Positions 44,593 through 52,788 are shown, counted from the first letter of the stretch. The stretch: 64,000 nucleotides of DNA from Chitinophaga sp. H8 (GCF_040567655.1 NZ_JBEXAC010000001.1:2418001-2482000); one strand, 5' to 3'. Translations and numbers: made by a program. Notes: generated by a model from the sequence alone, not told the origin.

Positions 44593-44715
44593 TAGCTTTT
44601 AGCTGTTGGCCTTTAGCGCTTAGCAATTGTGTTATGCTGGATAAACGTTGTAACTAATTACTTTTATAGTGAATGAACTACGCAGTTAAAAGCTAAAGAC
44701 TAATAGCTAACAGCT
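44593..44715. repeat. Imperfect inverted repeat between two L,D-transpeptidase genes
   Basis: The left arm (44593-44624) and right arm (44685-44715) are made of TTTAGC/AGCTAA-like units (for example TAGCTTTTAGCTGTT and its near complement AACAGCT-ATTAG). They are related by inversion with small insertions and enclose a ~60-nt spacer. It may serve as a shared transcript end, or be a copy of a dispersed intergenic repeat. No T-run makes it a classical terminator. Confidence 0.45.
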
Positions 44716-44722
44716 CAAAAAA

Positions 44723-45472
44723 TCACGCATTATTAGCTAATATCCTCGAATGTTTTGCATAAAACTTATCCGGGCTGTATAAAAACAGACAGGTACCATT
44801 CCGGATACTTTCAATAATTTTCCGGTGCAATACCTGTGGAATGGCCGGGCAGCCTAAACTCCGGCCAATATATCCCTGACTGCGGGCAAATCGCTCATTT
44901 ACATAGTCAGCACTATGCATGACAATTCCCCTGCTCATCGCATTATCATTAATACCTTTCTCCTCTCCTTGCAAACGCAGGGAATAACCATGCTCTCCCC
45001 GGTATGTTTCAGCCGTAATATAAAACCCTAAACTGCTTTTATAACTGTCGGGCTCATTGGAAAATGTGGTAGCTGTTTCCCTCCCCGAATTCCTGCCATG
45101 AGATACCAGCGTATTGAACAATAGCTTTCCCTGGCGCAGATCAATCACAAACAACCTTTTTTTACTGGAAGGAAGGCTGAAATCAATAATACTAAGAATA
45201 TCTTCCCGTTTGATCCTGCCGGACAATAATAAATGGTTATACCCCTGAACAGCATAATCAAAAGCTGCGGGAGAAAGTCCGAGACTATCCAGGGCTAATT
45301 TTTCATATAATGCCGGCAGATCCTGTGCCGACCGCTTTTCCAATACTGGTACAAGTGCAGTGGCAGACGTTAAGGTAGCGGCAGGTGCATGTTGCGCGTT
45401 GAAAAAGAATGCCATCAACACCCCACTACCCATTAAAAAGAATAATATTTTTTTATATATGGGTAACTTCAT
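44723..45472 (-). CDS. Murein L,D-transpeptidase catalytic-domain family protein (YkuD_2-like)
   Basis: 249 residues. An N-terminal membrane/signal helix (KILFFLMGSGVLMAFFFNAQ) is followed by a helical region and the catalytic domain: SLPSSKKRLFVIDLRQGKLL, FNTLVSHGRNSGRETATTFS, GYSLRLQGEEKGINDNAMSR, IVMHSADYVNERFARSQGY and the active-site Cys in GRSLGCPAIP. The Ser-X-Gly-Cys-Pro form is that of the YkuD_2 group rather than the HGCIRL form of the neighbour at 42997. It is probably a periplasmic L,D-transpeptidase or carboxypeptidase on peptidoglycan. The two genes converge, so they are not co-transcribed. Confidence 0.88.
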   Translation of the reverse strand: MKLPIYKKILFFLMGSGVLMAFFFNAQHAPAATLTSATALVPVLEKRSAQDLPALYEKLALDSLGLSPAAFDYAVQGYNHLLLSGRIKREDILSIIDFSLPSSKKRLFVIDLRQGKLLFNTLVSHGRNSGRETATTFSNEPDSYKSSLGFYITAETYRGEHGYSLRLQGEEKGINDNAMSRGIVMHSADYVNERFARSQGYIGRSLGCPAIPQVLHRKIIESIRNGTCLFLYSPDKFYAKHSRILANNA

Positions 45473-45604
45473 ACTTTATCACTTCTTTAACAATTTGATG
45501 ATTATTAACCACTTAGAACACATTGTTTGTGAAAAAATTGTGCCCGGAGCGATAAAAAAGACATAATTACAGGGTTTTAACAGTTCTCTGACATTTCCCT
45601 GTGT

Positions 45605-46843
45605 TTAACGGCTTTTTTGACACTCATTCACTAGAAAATGGACAATACGACAAGCATTTCCGGTAGATGCTGCATTTTTTTCAGGTGCTATCCTCATCCA
45701 TAAATGATGCTTTCCGGGTGTTAAACCATCTCCCAATAACAAATACCATGGTAAATGCAGGGAAGCACTCCACTGGGTATAAAGGTCCCTGGTTTGTACT
45801 GGTCCATCATCAATACGATATTGTATCATTCCGGCATCCGGACCTGAAATAACAGACACCCCTACTGCATCTCCGTCAAAAGGCAGCTCAAAAGAAGCGC
45901 CTGCTTTTTCGCCTACCAACATTGGTACATTAGTAAACCCTTCCCGTGTGGGAGTTTTATCTGATGGATGCCAGTTCGCTTCCTGTATGAAATCCTGTAG
46001 CTGAATAGCCGTATTAACCGGTAAATAATCCCCCTGGCTGTAATTCACGACGTCCGCTGGCCTGGGTAAGGCGTAAGTGGTTAATTGCCGGGGGGCCTTC
46101 CCTGATAATTGTTTTTCCAGCAACTGCCTGATCGTGTTAAAATATAATTCCTGCCCGAATGGCGAAGGATGCAGGTCTTTGAAATCATTTTCCCAGGTAA
46201 ACTCTCCGTTATCTATACGACGGGTTACTTCTTCCGCCAGGTTAATAAACGGGAGATGGTACCTGGTAGCCATCGCGGCATGCACCCCTACTTCTGCCGG
46301 TATTTTCCCATTCCGGTAATCAGCCATTTTATCTTCATCTGCAAAAGCCATCAGCACAATATCCATATACCTGTTGGCCGTACGCGCATGCCGGATAATT
46401 CCTTCCAATGCACGTTGCTGTATAAGTTGCGGCGTACCATTTACATGGTCATTTACTGCCGACTCTATCAACAGCAGATCTATTCGCCCTTTATCCAGCA
46501 CGTCATTTTTTAAACGGAACACATGAGGTAAACTGCCAAGCGATGGAATACCGGCATTGATGCAGGTGATCTTCGCATCCGGATACCTTGCCTGCAGATA
46601 GGCACTTACATTACCCCGCCATCCGGTCATATTAGTAATAGAGCCTCCCAGGAAAGCAACATGCAGGGTTTTATCGTGATGGATACGGTAACGGGCATTA
46701 CCTAACGGAGCGGATTGTATAAATGCTGCACTATTCAGCGGTTTCTTGTCTTTTACCACCTGCGATAATACAGGCTGTATAAAACTGTTGTCAAAAAATA
46801 AGGTGATCGTAACAATACCCGCTAAAATAAAGTGCCTGCTCAT
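45605..46843 (-). CDS. Secreted SGNH/GDSL hydrolase
   Basis: 412 residues with a signal peptide (IVTITLFFDNSFIQPVLSQ). SGNH blocks are seen: block I VAFLGGSITNMTGWRG (nucleophile Ser), block II with CINAGIPSLGS (Gly), block III LIESAVNDHVNG (Asn), and block V DLHPSPFGQELY (Asp and His). The C-terminal ~150 residues form a beta-sandwich (RIDDGPVQTRDLYTQWSASL, GKHHLWMRIAPEKN) that may bind carbohydrate. It is likely a carbohydrate esterase acting on acetylated glycans outside the cell. It stands alone on the minus strand, with no SusC/D partner nearby. Confidence 0.85.
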   Translation of the reverse strand: MSRHFILAGIVTITLFFDNSFIQPVLSQVVKDKKPLNSAAFIQSAPLGNARYRIHHDKTLHVAFLGGSITNMTGWRGNVSAYLQARYPDAKITCINAGIPSLGSLPHVFRLKNDVLDKGRIDLLLIESAVNDHVNGTPQLIQQRALEGIIRHARTANRYMDIVLMAFADEDKMADYRNGKIPAEVGVHAAMATRYHLPFINLAEEVTRRIDNGEFTWENDFKDLHPSPFGQELYFNTIRQLLEKQLSGKAPRQLTTYALPRPADVVNYSQGDYLPVNTAIQLQDFIQEANWHPSDKTPTREGFTNVPMLVGEKAGASFELPFDGDAVGVSVISGPDAGMIQYRIDDGPVQTRDLYTQWSASLHLPWYLLLGDGLTPGKHHLWMRIAPEKNAASTGNACRIVHFLVNECQKSR

Positions 46844-46938
46844 AACCTTTTTGCTTTCGAATAATGCTCCAAAATAAGCTTTGCACCAGCTAAAAGGGAA
46901 TAGAATATTACCGCAGTATGGCTAAATATTAACGGGTA

Positions 46939-47280
46939 TTACAGCTCCCAGCCCAACTGTTGCTTTCCAGCATCACTCATCCGGTCTATGCTCCATTTAG
47001 GATCCCATACCAGCGTTACAATGATCTCCATATCAGGAAATCCCGCTTTCAATGTTTCCTCCACCTGTAACACAATCATTTTACCCATAGGGCAGGCTTT
47101 GCTGGTCAGCGTCATGTCTATAAAAAGCTGTTGTGCTGCGGGCTCCACATGTATTCGATACACCAGTCCCATATCTACAATGTTTACACCCATTTCAGGA
47201 TCATATACGTCCAGCAGCTTCCACAATACCGTTTGCTGGATTAAACTACCTCCTAACTGTGTATCTGACAAAATATCCAT
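46939..47280 (-). CDS. DUF59/MIP18-type Fe-S cluster assembly factor (PaaD/SufT-like)
   Basis: 113 residues from the chosen start at 47280 (MDILSDTQLGG); a start at 47328 would overlap the upstream stop. The family core is present: LLDVYDPEMGVNIVDMGLVY, then the Cys-containing loop TSKACPMGKMIVLQVEETL and the C-terminal VTLVWDPKWSIDRMSDAGKQ. Such proteins help assemble or insert Fe-S clusters, or metals, into target proteins. It is the last gene of a tightly packed leftward unit with the multipass membrane protein (11 bp upstream) and the DUF1858-DUF2249 protein. Its client could be an iron protein of the NO pathway; this is inferred from context. Confidence 0.85.
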   Translation of the reverse strand: MDILSDTQLGGSLIQQTVLWKLLDVYDPEMGVNIVDMGLVYRIHVEPAAQQLFIDMTLTSKACPMGKMIVLQVEETLKAGFPDMEIIVTLVWDPKWSIDRMSDAGKQQLGWEL

Positions 47281-47291
47281 GGCACAGCATT

Positions 47292-48572
47292 TTACTGGGT
47301 AACTACCCGGTGAAACAATATTTTCCAAACATTCAGATTATAAAACACCGCAGTAGCCACCACACCGGCAGTACCCGTCCATAATAGCCAGGAAACTGAA
47401 AAAGCGATGCCTGCCAGGCTAAGGAGATACCCAGGCATATAGCAATACAGCTGGATACGTACCCATCGCTCATTGTACAGGTCCCTGGGTAAAGTATGTG
47501 TGCGCACTTTTCCGATGAGTGGCTGATAACGCTGCATCCATACAATATAGGGCAAAGTCTTAAAGGTTTGTCCTAATATCAGCATGGTGATAAATCCCAT
47601 AAATATGCTATATCCATACAGGTTGGCCAGCTGTATCTCTTCCGTCAGCATCCTGCCATTCCATAGTTTTAACCCAAAGAAACACAGCGCAGGCAATAAC
47701 ATGCTACCTACTGCTACCATGCTCTGTTGCATGGGCGCATCCATTTTTTTACGCCCGGCTTTTTTATACGCATCCGCAACGAAGTAAAGAAAGCTGCCTA
47801 TGCCTGTCAGAATGAATAGGCCATATATCCAGGCCCGCTCATAGGTATGAAAAAACAGGCTATCTGCTAACAACAATACTAATCCTGCATTGATACAATA
47901 ATAAGCTACCTGTATACGCCGGAAAGAAGTGATCTCCGATAATAAAAACATAGGCAGCAATTTGGTTCCTACACCAATGATCAGTAAGAGAAACCAGCCT
48001 GCTATACCAATATGTGCATGTAACTGCAGATAGTGCAAATGTATTTCGGGAAGAAAGGCATAACGCAGGTTGAATACCAGCAATACTCCCAACACACCGG
48101 TTAGGGTAAGCCAGATCGTAGCAGTGACCAGGCACTCCGCCGCTATTCCCTGCTCTTTTTTTATCCTGGCAGTACAATACATATTTACAGTATAAGTACA
48201 CAAGGCAAGCAAAACAAGGATGGCCCCCAGTTGCATACACCATCCGATATCAAATTGCCAGAAGGAACAAACCAGTAGTACTACGCCGGGCAACAAAGTA
48301 GCAAAAGTAAAATACCCCAGCCGGTTGCTATACAGATTCACATCCAGCAATACAGGCAATAACTGATAAGAGGCACCCGTAATAATCATAGTACCCCATC
48401 CCAGTGCGAGTAAATGAGTAATGGCCAGTAAACGGGGTTGAAAATAGTGTCCTTTAAATACGGCCACCGATAAAAAGATGAATATACTGGCTACCAACAG
48501 CGCAATAGCTCCCGCACCATAATGAAGTAATATCAGTCTGAGATCCGGTGCCTGGGTGGTAGTCCTGTTCAT
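47292..48572 (-). CDS. Multipass membrane protein of the denitrification island, heme-copper-oxidase-I-like
   Basis: 426 residues with about 12 membrane helices. Two half-repeats share a pattern: THLLALGWGTMIITGASYQL followed by LPVLLD (His53 region), and HAHIGIAGWFLLLIIGVGTK followed by LLPMF (His185, His187). Conserved helix His residues suggest heme or metal binding, like oxidase subunit I or NnrS-type NO-response proteins, but the catalytic His set of a full heme-copper oxidase is not evident. It lies 9 bp after the DUF1858-DUF2249 gene and 11 bp before the DUF59 gene. A role in NO/nitrite handling is inferred from context. I cannot assign a precise family. Confidence 0.65.
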   Translation of the reverse strand: MNRTTTQAPDLRLILLHYGAGAIALLVASIFIFLSVAVFKGHYFQPRLLAITHLLALGWGTMIITGASYQLLPVLLDVNLYSNRLGYFTFATLLPGVVLLVCSFWQFDIGWCMQLGAILVLLALCTYTVNMYCTARIKKEQGIAAECLVTATIWLTLTGVLGVLLVFNLRYAFLPEIHLHYLQLHAHIGIAGWFLLLIIGVGTKLLPMFLLSEITSFRRIQVAYYCINAGLVLLLADSLFFHTYERAWIYGLFILTGIGSFLYFVADAYKKAGRKKMDAPMQQSMVAVGSMLLPALCFFGLKLWNGRMLTEEIQLANLYGYSIFMGFITMLILGQTFKTLPYIVWMQRYQPLIGKVRTHTLPRDLYNERWVRIQLYCYMPGYLLSLAGIAFSVSWLLWTGTAGVVATAVFYNLNVWKILFHRVVTQ

Positions 48573-48581
48573 ATCCTTTGC

Positions 48582-49511
48582 TTATATCGTTTGCGATGAA
48601 GCGTGTATCTCTAAATGCGCTTTGTAAATCAGTAGCTGTACATGCTGTTGCCCTATGCTTCGCTGTACATATTTATAACCTCTTAGCTGTAATTCAGGAA
48701 ACAACAGCAAAGGTACTTTCCGGTGTTCTACCATGAGTAGCTGATGGGGCGCCAGCGTAACCAGGGATTCCAATATGGTTACCATGGGTAATGGCATTTC
48801 CAGCAGCCGTACATCAACCACTACCATATGCCCCTCATATTGCTGCAATAGCTGTTCAAATGATGTGTCATCTATAGTAATCCCGGCTGTTGGCCTGGCT
48901 ACTACCGCTGTATCATTCATCTTCTTGAAAAAGGTATGTACCTCCTCTGTAGTGATCTGTTCTACTTTACAGGTAAAGCTTTTCTTCTCCAGTATCTTTA
49001 TAAGTGGCAGCGGGACAAAAGAATTAACCAGACATAATGTTTGCCCTGGCAACATTCCATTTACACATTGCATAATCTTTTTAAAAGGATCTGTGCCTGC
49101 CGCAAGATCTGCTCTAACATCCAGCAATACCGCCTGTGCTTTATCGGCATCTGCAATAGCGGCAGACAACAGCAAATCTGCCGTGGATATAGCCGAAGGA
49201 CTAACTCCAATTGCCGGCGACGAAGCTGATCTTTCTGTATTTATATCTGCTGCCGGTAATACAGCAGCAGCAACCGGTGCAGTGATATGCTCGCAAACAA
49301 AACCAATATCCGTCAGCTTTTCAAACAAAACCGCTATATCACAATTACCAATCCTGGCTGCCTCAGCTACTGTTACCCGGTTGGCCAGCAACTTCCGCAA
49401 TACAGGATTACGCAGCTTCTCAAAATGTTTGTTTACGGAAGCAATAGCCGTAATGGCAGCAGGATTCTCCTTTATTATATGCCCTATTTTTGAACTAGCG
49501 GTAACAATCAT
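48582..49511 (-). CDS. DUF1858-DUF2249 fusion protein
   Basis: 309 residues. Residues ~1-70 resemble DUF1858 (IGHIIKENPAAITAIASVNK, then CDIAVLFEKLTDIGFVCEHI), a domain often found with hybrid-cluster and ScdA-type NO-repair proteins. After a Pro/Ala-rich linker there are two DUF2249-like domains: VLLDVRADLAAGTDPFKKIM with LVNSFVPLPLIKILEKKSF, and MVVVDVRLLEMPLPMVTILE with MVEHRKVPLLLFPELQLRGY. DUF2249 is a SirA-like alpha/beta fold frequently co-encoded with NO reductase. The protein is cytosolic, with no signal. It leads a three-gene unit downstream of the Crp/Fnr regulator; a consensus promoter lies directly before it (49518-49549). Function unproven. Confidence 0.75.
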   Translation of the reverse strand: MIVTASSKIGHIIKENPAAITAIASVNKHFEKLRNPVLRKLLANRVTVAEAARIGNCDIAVLFEKLTDIGFVCEHITAPVAAAVLPAADINTERSASSPAIGVSPSAISTADLLLSAAIADADKAQAVLLDVRADLAAGTDPFKKIMQCVNGMLPGQTLCLVNSFVPLPLIKILEKKSFTCKVEQITTEEVHTFFKKMNDTAVVARPTAGITIDDTSFEQLLQQYEGHMVVVDVRLLEMPLPMVTILESLVTLAPHQLLMVEHRKVPLLLFPELQLRGYKYVQRSIGQQHVQLLIYKAHLEIHASSQTI

Positions 49512-49517
49512 ACACTA

Positions 49518-49549
49518 CAAAGGTAAGTAGCATAATAATAAAAGACAAA
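49518..49549 (-). promoter_or_regulatory. Promoter of the DUF1858-DUF2249 operon
   Basis: On the minus strand TTTG (49549-49546), a 20-bp spacer and TACCTTTG (49525-49518) match the Bacteroidota consensus TTTG-N19/20-TAnnTTTG. The ATG at 49511 follows the -7 box after only 6 bp, so the transcript would be nearly leaderless. A 12-bp palindrome TTATAATTATAA lies upstream at 49561-49572. Confidence 0.6.
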
Positions 49550-49577
49550 ACTATCTTTTATTATAATTATAATCCGG

Positions 49578-50168
49578 CTACCGGAATACACGCCTTCCCT
49601 TCGCGAAGAGTTCTTCTTTTTGTTTCAGGCTTTGAATAGCGCGGATAACGGTTTCTACCCGCAGTCCTGTGAGGTCGGCAATTTTTTGCCGGGAGAGCTT
49701 TACTTCATAAGGTGTTCCCTTTTCGCCCTGTTCTTTCTTTAAAAAATCCAGGAGGGTTAGTATACGATGCTCAGGGTTATAACTGGAAATTTCCTTCATG
49801 ATCATCGACTTATAAGCCAATCGTTTGGAAAGATTGCTCAGAATACTGACCTGTATTTCAAAATGATCTTTCAACAATACCAACAGCCGTTCATAGCTGA
49901 TCCGCAGTAGTACCGTGGGCTGTAGTGCACGTGCAGAAGCGGGATAAGGAAATCCGCCAAACAGCGCAGGCTCCCCAAAACTCTGTCCCTCCGTAAAAAT
50001 CCCCTGTATAAATTCTTTACCGCCATCACTAAGATTAAACATGACCATCTCCCCGCTTCTCACCTGGTAATAAAAAGTACTGCTGCTTCCTTCCTGGAAC
50101 AGGACCTGTTCTTTCTGCAGTTTTTTCAGCGTAGCACCGTACTTCAATAATAACGCTTCATTAATCAT
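49578..50168 (-). CDS. Crp/Fnr-family transcriptional regulator
   Basis: 196 residues from the preferred start at 50168 (MINEALLLKYGAT); a start at 50198 would run across the candidate operator at 50181-50202. The cyclic-nucleotide-binding-like beta roll covers residues ~15-115 (VLFQEGSSSTFYYQVRSGEM, FTEGQSFGEPALFGGFPYPA), a long dimer helix follows, and the C-terminal winged helix is LSRQKIADLTGLRVETVIRA. No N-terminal Cys cluster for a 4Fe-4S centre is present, so it is not an FNR-type O2 sensor; a DNR/NnrR-like or heme-based NO sensor would fit the position between the NO reductase and the DUF2249 operon. The ligand is inferred, not shown. Confidence 0.85.
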   Translation of the reverse strand: MINEALLLKYGATLKKLQKEQVLFQEGSSSTFYYQVRSGEMVMFNLSDGGKEFIQGIFTEGQSFGEPALFGGFPYPASARALQPTVLLRISYERLLVLLKDHFEIQVSILSNLSKRLAYKSMIMKEISSYNPEHRILTLLDFLKKEQGEKGTPYEVKLSRQKIADLTGLRVETVIRAIQSLKQKEELFAKGRRVFR

Positions 50169-50180
50169 AACAAATATGGG

Positions 50181-50202
50181 TTTTATGATCGTACGCATAA
50201 AA
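50181..50202. promoter_or_regulatory. Dyad operator candidate between the Crp/Fnr gene and norB
   Basis: TTTTATG (50181-50187), 8 bp, then CATAAAA (50196-50202) form a perfect 7-bp-armed dyad of 22 bp, the size of a Crp/Fnr-family site. Its centre (50191.5) is about 44 bp before the start expected from the near-consensus -7 box TAACTTTA (50221-50228) of norB, which fits a class II activator position. It also sits just before the regulator gene, allowing autoregulation. Confidence 0.4.
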
Positions 50203-50251
50203 GTACTTCTTATCCCCCGGTAACTTTACACCGTTTTTAAACCGCAAAGTT

Positions 50252-52528
50252 ATGTCGATTAAGAATTTATGGCTCACCCTCGGAATAGTTATTTTTGGTT
50301 CGTTTGCAGTATTAATCTTTTATGGCACTGAGTTGTACCGGCATGTTCCTCCTATTCCCAAAGCGGTAAAAAGCAGTGATGGCACTATATTATTTACAGA
50401 ACAGGATATCAAAGACGGACAAAATGTATGGCAATCCATGGGAGGTCAGACAGTGGGCAGTATCTGGGGCCACGGCAGTTACATTGCACCAGACTGGACA
50501 GCAGATTATCTGCACCGGGAAGCATTACTGATGCTCGAAGGCATGGCTAAAGCAGACCAGCGGGAGTATCAGTCAATCGGAGAAGATCTGCAACGCATGT
50601 ATCAGGTGAGGCTAAAAAATATGATTCGCGAAAACACCTTTGATAGCGTTACCACAATCACTACGATATCTCCCGCCCGGGCAGCTGCTTTCCGGCAACT
50701 GTCGGATTATTACGCCGGTTTGTTCATGAATGATCCGGCCTTTGCTACGCTGCGCTCACAATATGCTATTCCTGAAAATACCATCAAGGATCCGGAAAGA
50801 ATGCGGCAAATGAATGCCTTCTTTTTCTGGTGTTCCTGGGTTTGCAGCACTAACCGTCCCGGCGAAACTGTCACCTTCACCAACAACTGGCCTGGTGAAG
50901 ACCTGATCGGAAATACGCCTCCTCCTTCCCTGCAGTTATGGAGTGGATTCAGTGTATTGTTATTACTGGCCGCTGTGGGGTTGCTGATTATCTATCATGC
51001 ACGCAACAAGGAAAAGGAGATGGACACCGCCGCATTGCCCAAAGAAGATCCGTTGCGCAACATGGTGCCTACGCCTTCCATGAAAGCTACTTTAAAATAT
51101 TTCTGGATAGTTACCCTGCTGATACTACTACAAATGATATCCGGTGTCATCACTGCACACTATGGCGTAGAAGGAAATGGCTGGTATGGTTTTCCGTTGG
51201 CAGAGTATTTACCGGCTTCTGTAGCCAGAAGCTGGCATGTGCAGCTGGCCATTTTCTGGATCGCCACCTCCTGGCTGGCTACCGGCCTGTATATTGCGCC
51301 TGCTGTATCGGGCCATGAACCCAAATATCAACGTTTGGGGGTAAACGTATTATTTGGGGCCTTGCTGGTAGTAGTACTGGGTTCGGTAGTGGGGTTATGG
51401 ATGGGCGTTATGCAGAAGCTGGGACTGGCGGATAACTTTCTATGGGGGCATCAGGGGTACGAATACATTGAGCTGGGCAGGGTGTCGCAAACGCTCCTCC
51501 TGGTGGGATTGATTATCTGGCTGGTGCTGATGCTAAGAGCTTTATTACCCGCACTAAAAGCCAGGCAGGAAAACCGCCACCTGCTCACGCTCTTTATTAT
51601 TTCTTCTGTAGCGATTGCCGTATTCTATGCCGCCGGACTAATGTATGGCCGGCAAACACACCTGGCCATCGCAGAATACTGGCGCTGGTGGGTAGTGCAT
51701 CTGTGGGTAGAAGGTTTCTTTGAAGTATTTGCTACCGTAGTTGCTGCTTTCCTCTTCTGCCGGCTGGGGCTGCTGGAAATTAAATCTGCCACCCATGCCG
51801 TGCTTTTTTCTACGATCATTTTCCTGGCCGGAGGCATTATCGGCACTTTCCATCACCTGTATTTCTCCGGTACGCCTACTGCAGTGCTGGCATTAGGTGC
51901 CACCTTCAGCGCACTGGAAATTGTGCCACTGGTACTGATCGGTTACGAAGCTTACCACAACTACCAGCTGAGCAAGTCTACCCGCTGGATCCAGGCTTAC
52001 AAATGGCCCATCTACTGCTTCATCGCTATTTGTTTCTGGAACTTCCTCGGTGCCGGTATCTTCGGGTTTGCCATTAATCCACCCATTGCATTGTATTACA
52101 TGCAGGGGCTTAACACCACTCCCCTGCATGGCCATGCTGCACTCTTTGGCGTATACGGCATCCTGGGTATCGGCCTCATGCTGTTTGTACTCCGGGGGCT
52201 TTATCCTGGTACAGTATGGAACGACCGCCTGCTCGGGTTTTCATTCTGGTCTATCAATATTGGTCTATTCCTGATGGTAATGATCAGCCTGCTTCCTATC
52301 GGTATCCTGCAAACCATTGCTTCAATACAACATGGATACTGGTATGCACGCTCACCGGAATTCATGCAAACAGATGTGATGCAAGTCCTCCGCTGGCTGC
52401 GGGTAATAGGCGACAGTGTACTGGCTGCAGGAGATTTGGCCCTGATTATATTCGTTATCGGCCTGAAAACCGGCTGGTCTTACAAAAAAGAAATTTACCC
52501 TGGTACTGTTCAACAAATGGTATCCTAA
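50252..52528 (+). CDS. norB: Quinol-dependent nitric oxide reductase (qNOR)
   Basis: 758 residues, the length of single-subunit qNOR (NorZ) rather than the ~450-residue cNOR catalytic subunit. The N-terminal extension is qNOR-like: FTEQDIKDGQNVWQSMGGQT and WGHGSYIAPDWTADYLHREA lie between helix 1 and helix 2. The active site is visible: His483 and Glu487 in VVHLWVEGFFE (Glu is the NOR-specific Fe-B ligand), His534-His535 in TFHHLYFSGTP, and His626/His628 in LHGHAALFGVYG for the hemes. It reduces 2 NO to N2O using menaquinol in the inner membrane. The gene has its own terminator (52551), separating it from nirK, and lies divergent from the Crp/Fnr regulator. Confidence 0.95.
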   Translation: MSIKNLWLTLGIVIFGSFAVLIFYGTELYRHVPPIPKAVKSSDGTILFTEQDIKDGQNVWQSMGGQTVGSIWGHGSYIAPDWTADYLHREALLMLEGMAKADQREYQSIGEDLQRMYQVRLKNMIRENTFDSVTTITTISPARAAAFRQLSDYYAGLFMNDPAFATLRSQYAIPENTIKDPERMRQMNAFFFWCSWVCSTNRPGETVTFTNNWPGEDLIGNTPPPSLQLWSGFSVLLLLAAVGLLIIYHARNKEKEMDTAALPKEDPLRNMVPTPSMKATLKYFWIVTLLILLQMISGVITAHYGVEGNGWYGFPLAEYLPASVARSWHVQLAIFWIATSWLATGLYIAPAVSGHEPKYQRLGVNVLFGALLVVVLGSVVGLWMGVMQKLGLADNFLWGHQGYEYIELGRVSQTLLLVGLIIWLVLMLRALLPALKARQENRHLLTLFIISSVAIAVFYAAGLMYGRQTHLAIAEYWRWWVVHLWVEGFFEVFATVVAAFLFCRLGLLEIKSATHAVLFSTIIFLAGGIIGTFHHLYFSGTPTAVLALGATFSALEIVPLVLIGYEAYHNYQLSKSTRWIQAYKWPIYCFIAICFWNFLGAGIFGFAINPPIALYYMQGLNTTPLHGHAALFGVYGILGIGLMLFVLRGLYPGTVWNDRLLGFSFWSINIGLFLMVMISLLPIGILQTIASIQHGYWYARSPEFMQTDVMQVLRWLRVIGDSVLAAGDLALIIFVIGLKTGWSYKKEIYPGTVQQMVS

Positions 52529-52550
52529 CCACCTATCCTATGCAAATGAA

Positions 52551-52585
52551 AGTAAACGCCCTGTTATGCGGGGCGTTACTTTTTT
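52551..52585 (+). terminator. Intrinsic terminator of norB
   Basis: The arms AGTAA(A)CGCCC (52551-52561) and GGGCGTTACT (52571-52580) pair over 10 bp with one bulged A, and six T's follow. It ends the NO reductase transcript, so nirK must be started by its own promoter. The remaining intergenic DNA to 52821 holds the FNR-like site and the nirK promoter. Confidence 0.8.
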
Positions 52586-52723
52586 GTTCGCGTAGCTGCT
52601 GCCGGCATACCATCGTACCCTGATACACGTTACCCCACTCCCAACAATTCTTACTGGTTATATTTTCAGCATATCAACCCGTACTGCAATCCACTAAAAG
52701 CAGCTACAATAAAAGCTAAGAAG

Positions 52724-52788
52724 TGATTTAAATCATACCCTGCATTGATGAATATCATAGATATTTCCTGCATTCAGATCTACTTTTG
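52724..52788 (+). promoter_or_regulatory. nirK promoter with Crp/Fnr-type site
   Basis: A perfect 12-bp palindrome TGATTTAAATCA (52724-52735) carries the FNR-family core TGAT-N4-ATCA. The -7 box TACTTTTG (52781-52788) matches TAnnTTTG and lacks a good -33 element, as expected for an activated promoter. With transcription starting near 52792, the palindrome centre lies around -62, a class I activator position. The ATG used is 52822, giving a ~30-nt leader. The regulator at 49578 is the obvious candidate to bind here. Confidence 0.6.

Noticed and set aside
46077..46319. Small frames opposite the SGNH hydrolase gene
   Set aside because: The SGNH catalytic blocks are on the minus strand and the opposite frames show no domain.
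48775..49530. 251-codon open frame on the + strand
   Set aside because: Antisense to the DUF1858-DUF2249 gene and across its promoter; Ser/Thr/Ala-rich with no recognisable domain.
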